A stretch of 64,000 nucleotides of DNA from Sorghum bicolor (taxonomy: Eukaryota; Streptophyta; Magnoliopsida; Poales; Poaceae), in the NCBI RefSeq assembly GCF_000003195.3, contig NC_012872.2:56401695-56465694 (forward strand), in the 5' to 3' direction. Made by a program: the position numbers and the translations under genes. The notes beneath the pieces are model-generated. The model ran no database searches. It saw nothing but the letters and a program-made list of their open reading frames with translations, and had not been told where the DNA came from. Below are positions 59,240-64,000 of this stretch, piece after piece; within the stretch, counting starts at the first letter, position 1; each line of letters starts with the position of its first letter.

Positions 59240-60729
59240 AATCCTCGACTTTTGACGGTCGAAGGATGGTATGTTATATTTTTTTCCTTTTCATTTTTGG
59301 ATGTAAACTGTTGTTCTGTAAGTTGTTTATCATTAATAAAGATTAGATGTTTTTATCATTACTTTGGTTACAACCTTCGCATTATTAGCTGTATTTCTAT
59401 TACAACCTTCACGCTTTTCTACGCAACGATTGTACACTGCAGCGTCACGGTGGTGTTGATCCTAAGGATCTTTGTCTTGCTGTGTCGCGTGTATACTTGA
59501 TGTTCGATGTTGCGAAGGCGCTGGTGGATATGTGGTTTGCGTAGGCTTGCTGCTCTTTGATCTTAGGGCCTTCGCTTGACTTGGTGCGAAGGAACTTCTG
59601 CCGAATTGAGCTCATGTTTGCCTTTGCTTGACCCCCGTGGAGTGTTGTCGAAGTTAGCCTTCGGGTATGTGAGTCGGAGGTTCTGAAGGGTGTTACGAGA
59701 CTTCATGCGATGCCCTTCAGAGACCTCCGACACTGGCTTGCGGTGCTTTTATTGTGGCTGTACATGACTCTATGGTCGATGTTCATCACAAAGCCGCAGC
59801 TGTAGCATTACGAAGCTTCGTGCAATACCAATTTTTGGTGTGGCTATGAGGCTAACCCCTGCCTCCATGGTGGCTTAGGTTTTTTCCTTTGTGACTGCTA
59901 GGCTTGCATTGGCTGTTTGGGTCTGTGTATACTGATCCTGACTGAGGGTGGGGGGCCTGGTTTGGCTGGTTTTATAGGCTCTGTTGCGTTTATTGATTGT
60001 ACTTTGTTAGGTTGGAAATTATTTTCGAGTTATGGTTGGTTGTTGGGGTAGTTGATTTTGTTTTACTTGACTGAGGGTGATTGTAGGCTTGGTTTTATTT
60101 TCACCCTCTTTGTGTTGGAGGCCTGCTTGGATTTGCAGGATACCTTCGACGTTATCTTGGCGAAGGTTATGTGGTTGTTGATGAGGTTTGGTTTGTTAAT
60201 GTGAAACCTTCATTGCCTTTTGGCAGAGGTTGTATAGTTCCTGATGCGTGATTATCTTTCAGGTCTTCGTCAGGTTTGAAGGTTTTGTCCCTTCTGGCCA
60301 TGTTGTGATGCCTGAGGAGGACAGGGCTTTTTCACTTTTGACCATGTTGTCCTTGCTGCCCGGCTCTTGGCCAGGTCTTTTGCTAAGGATGTGGTGTTTT
60401 TCCACCGTTGAGGACGTTCCGAGCTTTCTTAGCCTTTGGCTGAAAGCTGCGGAGGGTCCTTGTAATCACGTGATGTTTTGTCGAATGCTACAGCCTCGTT
60501 GCTGGCTGTTTTTTGACTTTTGAGTTTTGCTTCTGGGGTGGATTCCTCTTTATATTTTAGAGGTTTTGACATAGGTTCTGCCTCGTTAAAAACCTCACCT
60601 CCTAGTAGGAGTACCCCTGTGAGGAAAAGAGTGCAGACCTTGGATTGAAAAAAAGTATAGATGAAAAGCAAATAAGTGTATCTAAAGACATGGATGCCGC
60701 CGGTTATTCTGCGGGGGTCATCCTTACAC
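59240..60729. other. Non-coding spacer of element 3
   Basis: This lies between the accessory exons and the pol end. It has T-rich introns or spacer and many CCTTCG/CGAAGG words (seven between 59500 and 60200), plus near-repeats around CTTCATGCGATGCC and CTTCGTGCAATACC. No protein recognised. Confidence 0.5.
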
Positions 60730-63700
60730 TTAAATGTAAAATCTTCGTAGATTGTCGACGTTCCACGTATGGGTGGAGGTTCTACCTTCGAGGTCTTTCA
60801 GGTAGAAGGATCCCAACCTTCCCACTTGTACCGCTATATAAGGTCCTTCCCACTTGGGTTGCAATTTACCAGCGTTTGGGTGATCTCCTTTTTTCCTGAG
60901 TACTAGGTCCCCATCTTGTATGTCTTTCCGTACCACCTTGCGGTCTCTCCACTTTTTGGTTTCCTGCTGGTATTTGGCAATGTTCTCCACTGCTTCTAGT
61001 CTTACTGATTCTAAGGTTTCCTTGCAGTACTCTTCATCTTCAGCCAAGAGCTGCTTCATGGAACGCATGCTTTGGTGTTTGATTTCTTCTAGCAACATTG
61101 CCTCTTCCCCATACAAGAGCTTGAATGGAGTAAACCCAGTTGCTCTTGAAACTGTTGTGTTATGGGACCACACAACTCTGGGTAGCTCGTCAACCCATTT
61201 TCCCTTTTGTAGGTTGAGTAGGGTCTTGGAGATTGTGGAGAATATTATCCTGTTTGCTCTCTCCACTGCTCCGTTTGACTCTGGGTGATAGACAGACGTG
61301 AAAGCAAATTTGGTTCCTATGTGATGGCAGAATTCCTTGAAACTGTCTGAATCAAACTGCTTCCCGTTGTCAACTGTGAGCAGGCTTAGAACTCCGAATC
61401 TGCAAACTATGTTTTGCCAGAAAAATTTCCTGATTGTTTCAGAGGTTATGGTTGCCAGTGGCTTAGCTTCGATCCATCTTGTAAAGAATTCGATGGCCAC
61501 GACGGCAAACTTATTTCCCCCCTAGGCAGTTGGCATCGGTCCTACCAGGTCCATTCCCCATCTTTGCAACGGCCATGATGCTGATATGAGCTGAGTTGGT
61601 GCTGAAGGTCCTAACTGTATTGGTGAGAAGGTTTGGCAGGCTTTGCATGTCTTTACTATTTCTTCAGCATCTTTGATGTGAGTTGGCCAGTAGAAGCCTT
61701 GTCTCAGTGCTTTGGCAGATAATGCGCGAGGGCTGATGTGAGAGCCGCATATTCCAGAGTGTATCTCTTGCAGGAGTCCTCTGCCCTCGGTTTGTGATAT
61801 GCATTTCAGCAAAGGTTGGACTACACCTTTCTTGTACAGGTTTTTGTCAATGATGGTGTAATTCCTTGCTCTTGCCTCCATTCTCTTGGTTAATGCTTTG
61901 TCATCTGCGGATGTTTTGCCTTTGAGGGAATCGGCTATTGCCTGCCTCCAATCCTCGCCTTCTGTCAGCAGGACTGAGCGAAAAGCTTTTGGCAACGATT
62001 CAGTTGCGGGTGCTCCAATGATTTGGTAGAAGGTTCCTTCTGGCAAGGGGGTGTTGTTGGCTGTTGCTTTAGCTAGCTCGTCTGTCTCGTAGTTCTCAGC
62101 TCTTGGAATGTACTGCAGAGTGAACCCCTTGAACCTTCTCTCCAGCCCCCTTACGACAGTCAGATATTTTGCCAACTCTGGGTTGTGTGCCAAGTATTCC
62201 TTCTCCACTTGTCCTGCCACCACTTGGGATTCTGTTTTGATGAGCAGGGTTTTAGCTCCCGAAGCCTTAGCTTTGTTCAGCCCGAGGATGAGTCCTTCGT
62301 ACTCTGCTATGTTGTTTGTTGTTCTGAATTCGAGTCTCACGGCATATTTTAGCTTGAGACCGGACAGTGCGATCAGAACAGCTGCTGCTCCTGCTCCTGA
62401 TTGCCCCCAGGCGCCATCTGTATAGAGTGTCCACGGCTGGTCGACTACCTTCTCCTCTTCTTTGCTCGAAGGTGTCCAATCTGCCATGAAGTCAGCCAGG
62501 GCCTGCGACTTGATGGAGGTTCTGGGGACATAGGTAATGTCGAACTGCGATAGCTCAGCTGCCCATTTTCCTATGCGTCCAGAGGCTTCCTTGTTCCTAA
62601 GGATGTCACCCAATGGCTGTGAAGTGGGTACCTTGATCTCATGGCTTTGGAAGTAATGCTTGAGTTTTCTTGATGCGCATAGAACTGCATATGCGATTTT
62701 TTCTATCTCCGTGTAGTTCAACTTTGCTCCTGACAAAGCTTCGGACACATAGTAGACGGGCCTTTGCACCGTTCCCTTATTATCACTTGTCTCGTGCACC
62801 AAAACAGCACTAACAGTGTGCTCGGAGGCAGCCACATACAGGAATAGAAGAGTGTCCGGCTCGGGCACAGTTACTACCAGATTGGTCGCAATGTAGCTTT
62901 TGAGCTGCCTGAAGGCCTCTAATTGTTCCGGACCCCATTCTATTTTGCCTTCTCCTCTTAACACTTTGAAGAATGGTAGGCTCCGTTCTGGAGATCTCGA
63001 ATTGAATCTGTTGAGAGCTGCTATTCGGCCGGTCAACCTTTGCACTTCTTTCTTGCTTGAAGGTTCTGCCATCGACATGATTGCCTTTGTCTTGTCTAGG
63101 TTAGCTCTAATTCCTTCAGAGCTAATGATGTACCCCAGCATTTTTCCCTTGCTGACCCCGAACACACATTTTTCTGGGTTAAGTTTCAGCCCGGCAGATC
63201 TGAGGTTGGCGAAGGTTTTCTGCAGGTCCTTGATATGATCCTCTTTGCGTCTGCTCATGACGACAACGTCGTCGACGTAGGCTATGATGTTCCTGTGCAG
63301 CTGACTTCCTAGAACCTTGCCCACCATTCTGGAGAAGGTTGCTCCAGCGTTTTTGAGACCCTCTGGCATTCTGGTATAGCAATACGTGCCGAACGGAGTC
63401 GTGAAGCTTGCCTTTCCCTCGTCTTCCTTCTTGAGCCAAATTTGGTGGTACCTGGAGAAGCAATCCAGCAGTGAGAATCTCTGGCAACCAGCGACTTTGT
63501 CGACAGAGGTATCTATCCTTGGCAAGGGGAAGGAGTCTTTGACACAAGCTTTGTCATTCTTCTTGGGGACTAGGACCACATTCGCCAGCCATTCTGGGTA
63601 CATGATCTCTCTGATGACATTTGCGTCTAGAAGTCTCTGCACCTCTGCCTTCGCCGCTAAGATTCTCTCTTCAGACATCTTCCTCTGTCTTTGTTTCTTC

Positions 63701-63978
63701 GGCCTCATTCTGGGGTCGGTGTCCAGAGAATGCTCTATGATGTCTCTGCTTACTCCCCGCAGGTCTGTGGCACTCTAGGCAAAGATATCCTGATTCTTTT
63801 GTAACACGTCCAGTAGCTCAAGCTCCTCCTCTATGCTAAGGGTAGCGGATATGGTGACCTTCCTATCTGCTACCGCTTCCTGGAGGGGGACACATTTCGT
63901 TTCCTCCTGATCGGCCAGGTCTGTCTTCCCCCTTGGCATGTCTGGTGGCTGGCAAGTTTTTTCTTGCGTGGAGTCCAT
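60730..63978 (-). pseudogene. pol (RT-RNase H-IN) of element 3, with stops and an RT deletion
   Basis: One minus frame, broken by TAG at 63775-63777 (where DIFAWSA is expected) and TAG at 61522-61524 inside integrase. RT has [20 protein letters not shown] and IAYVDDVVV. Between KKND and ACVKDSFPLPRID about 14 residues with the conserved [11 protein letters not shown] block are missing, without a frame change (about 63560). RNase H begins at WTLYTDGAWG; the integrase finger is at HSGICGSHISPRALSAKALR; the DDE core has GMDLVGPM, TVDNGKQF and NGAVERANR; the end is WNVDNLRRFYI at 60730. The deletion and stops make it inactive. Gag-protease lies beyond the right edge. Confidence 0.92.
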
Positions 63979-64000
63979 GGAGTTTATGTTCCGAAAAGAC

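Larger units (their letters stand above)
55491..64000 (-). mobile_element. Ty3/gypsy (Tat-type) retrotransposon lacking its 3' end (element 3)
   Basis: Pol is on minus from 63978 to 60730 and continues right beyond the window (gag and 5' LTR not seen). An accessory gene on + lies left of it, as in element 2. The left end is truncated inside the accessory gene, so the 3' LTR is gone. The copy has in-frame stops and a deletion in RT. The words CGGAGG/CCTCCG and CCTTCG/CGAAGG recur in its left half. Confidence 0.9.

Noticed and set aside
1..64000. CRISPR arrays, bacterial operons, riboswitches, tRNA and rRNA genes
   Set aside because: The sequence is plant nuclear DNA; the only regular direct repeats are the 70-bp array and microsatellites. 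No tRNA or rRNA gene was recognised by eye, though a covariance search was not possible.

Overview
This is a plant nuclear window, almost certainly from a grass (Panicoideae-like). The evidence is genes split by GT-AG introns, Tat-type Ty3/gypsy elements with antisense accessory genes, a Tourist-type MITE, a plant L1-type LINE, and host genes for an OVATE-family protein, an AP-4 beta-adaptin and TOM7. The species is an inference. About 60% of the window is transposable element.

Layout, left to right. (1) 1-8614: the 3' part of a Ty3/gypsy element on +, with gag, a decayed pol, an antisense Transposase_28-type accessory gene, a cluster of 70-bp repeats and the 3' LTR. (2) 8615-10453: AT-rich intergenic DNA with one foldback sequence. 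(3) 10454-22846: a complete Ty3/gypsy element in minus orientation, with 703-bp LTRs and perfect AAACT target duplications. It has a 1077-aa intact pol ORF and an antisense, six-exon gene for a plant mobile domain (PMD) protein. (4) 22847-30843: a single-exon OVATE family gene (minus), then long intergenic DNA with simple repeats and a 230-bp MITE. (5) 30844-43752: an 11-exon AP-4 beta-adaptin gene (845 codons by my splicing). Intron 7 carries a very young Ty1/copia element (identical 286-bp LTRs, GTGTG duplication) and intron 9 a 1.1-kb DNA transposon. (6) 45012-45251: TOM7 on minus, convergent with AP-4 beta. (7) 45252-49600: intergenic, with a GC-rich island. (8) About 49600-55226: a decayed L1-like LINE. 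(9) About 55490-64000: a third Ty3/gypsy element (minus) that loses its 3' LTR on the left and runs off the window on the right. It carries a spliced coiled-coil accessory gene antisense to pol.

The strongest unexplained signal is in the complete gypsy element. The hexamer GCCGAT/ATCGGC (usually TGCCGAT/ATCGGCA) occurs about 100 times in 12.4 kb, by eye, in LTRs, introns, coding and spacer alike. In the 32 kb to its right it occurs at about the random rate of one per 2 kb. The same element encodes a PMD protein, a family linked in plants to transposon silencing. I propose, as an untested hypothesis, that element-encoded accessory proteins pair with element-specific dispersed motifs, in the manner of VANDAL anti-silencing proteins. 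The other two gypsy elements carry a different accessory family in the same slot and different recurrent words (CTCGGGGACT; CGGAGG and CCTTCG).
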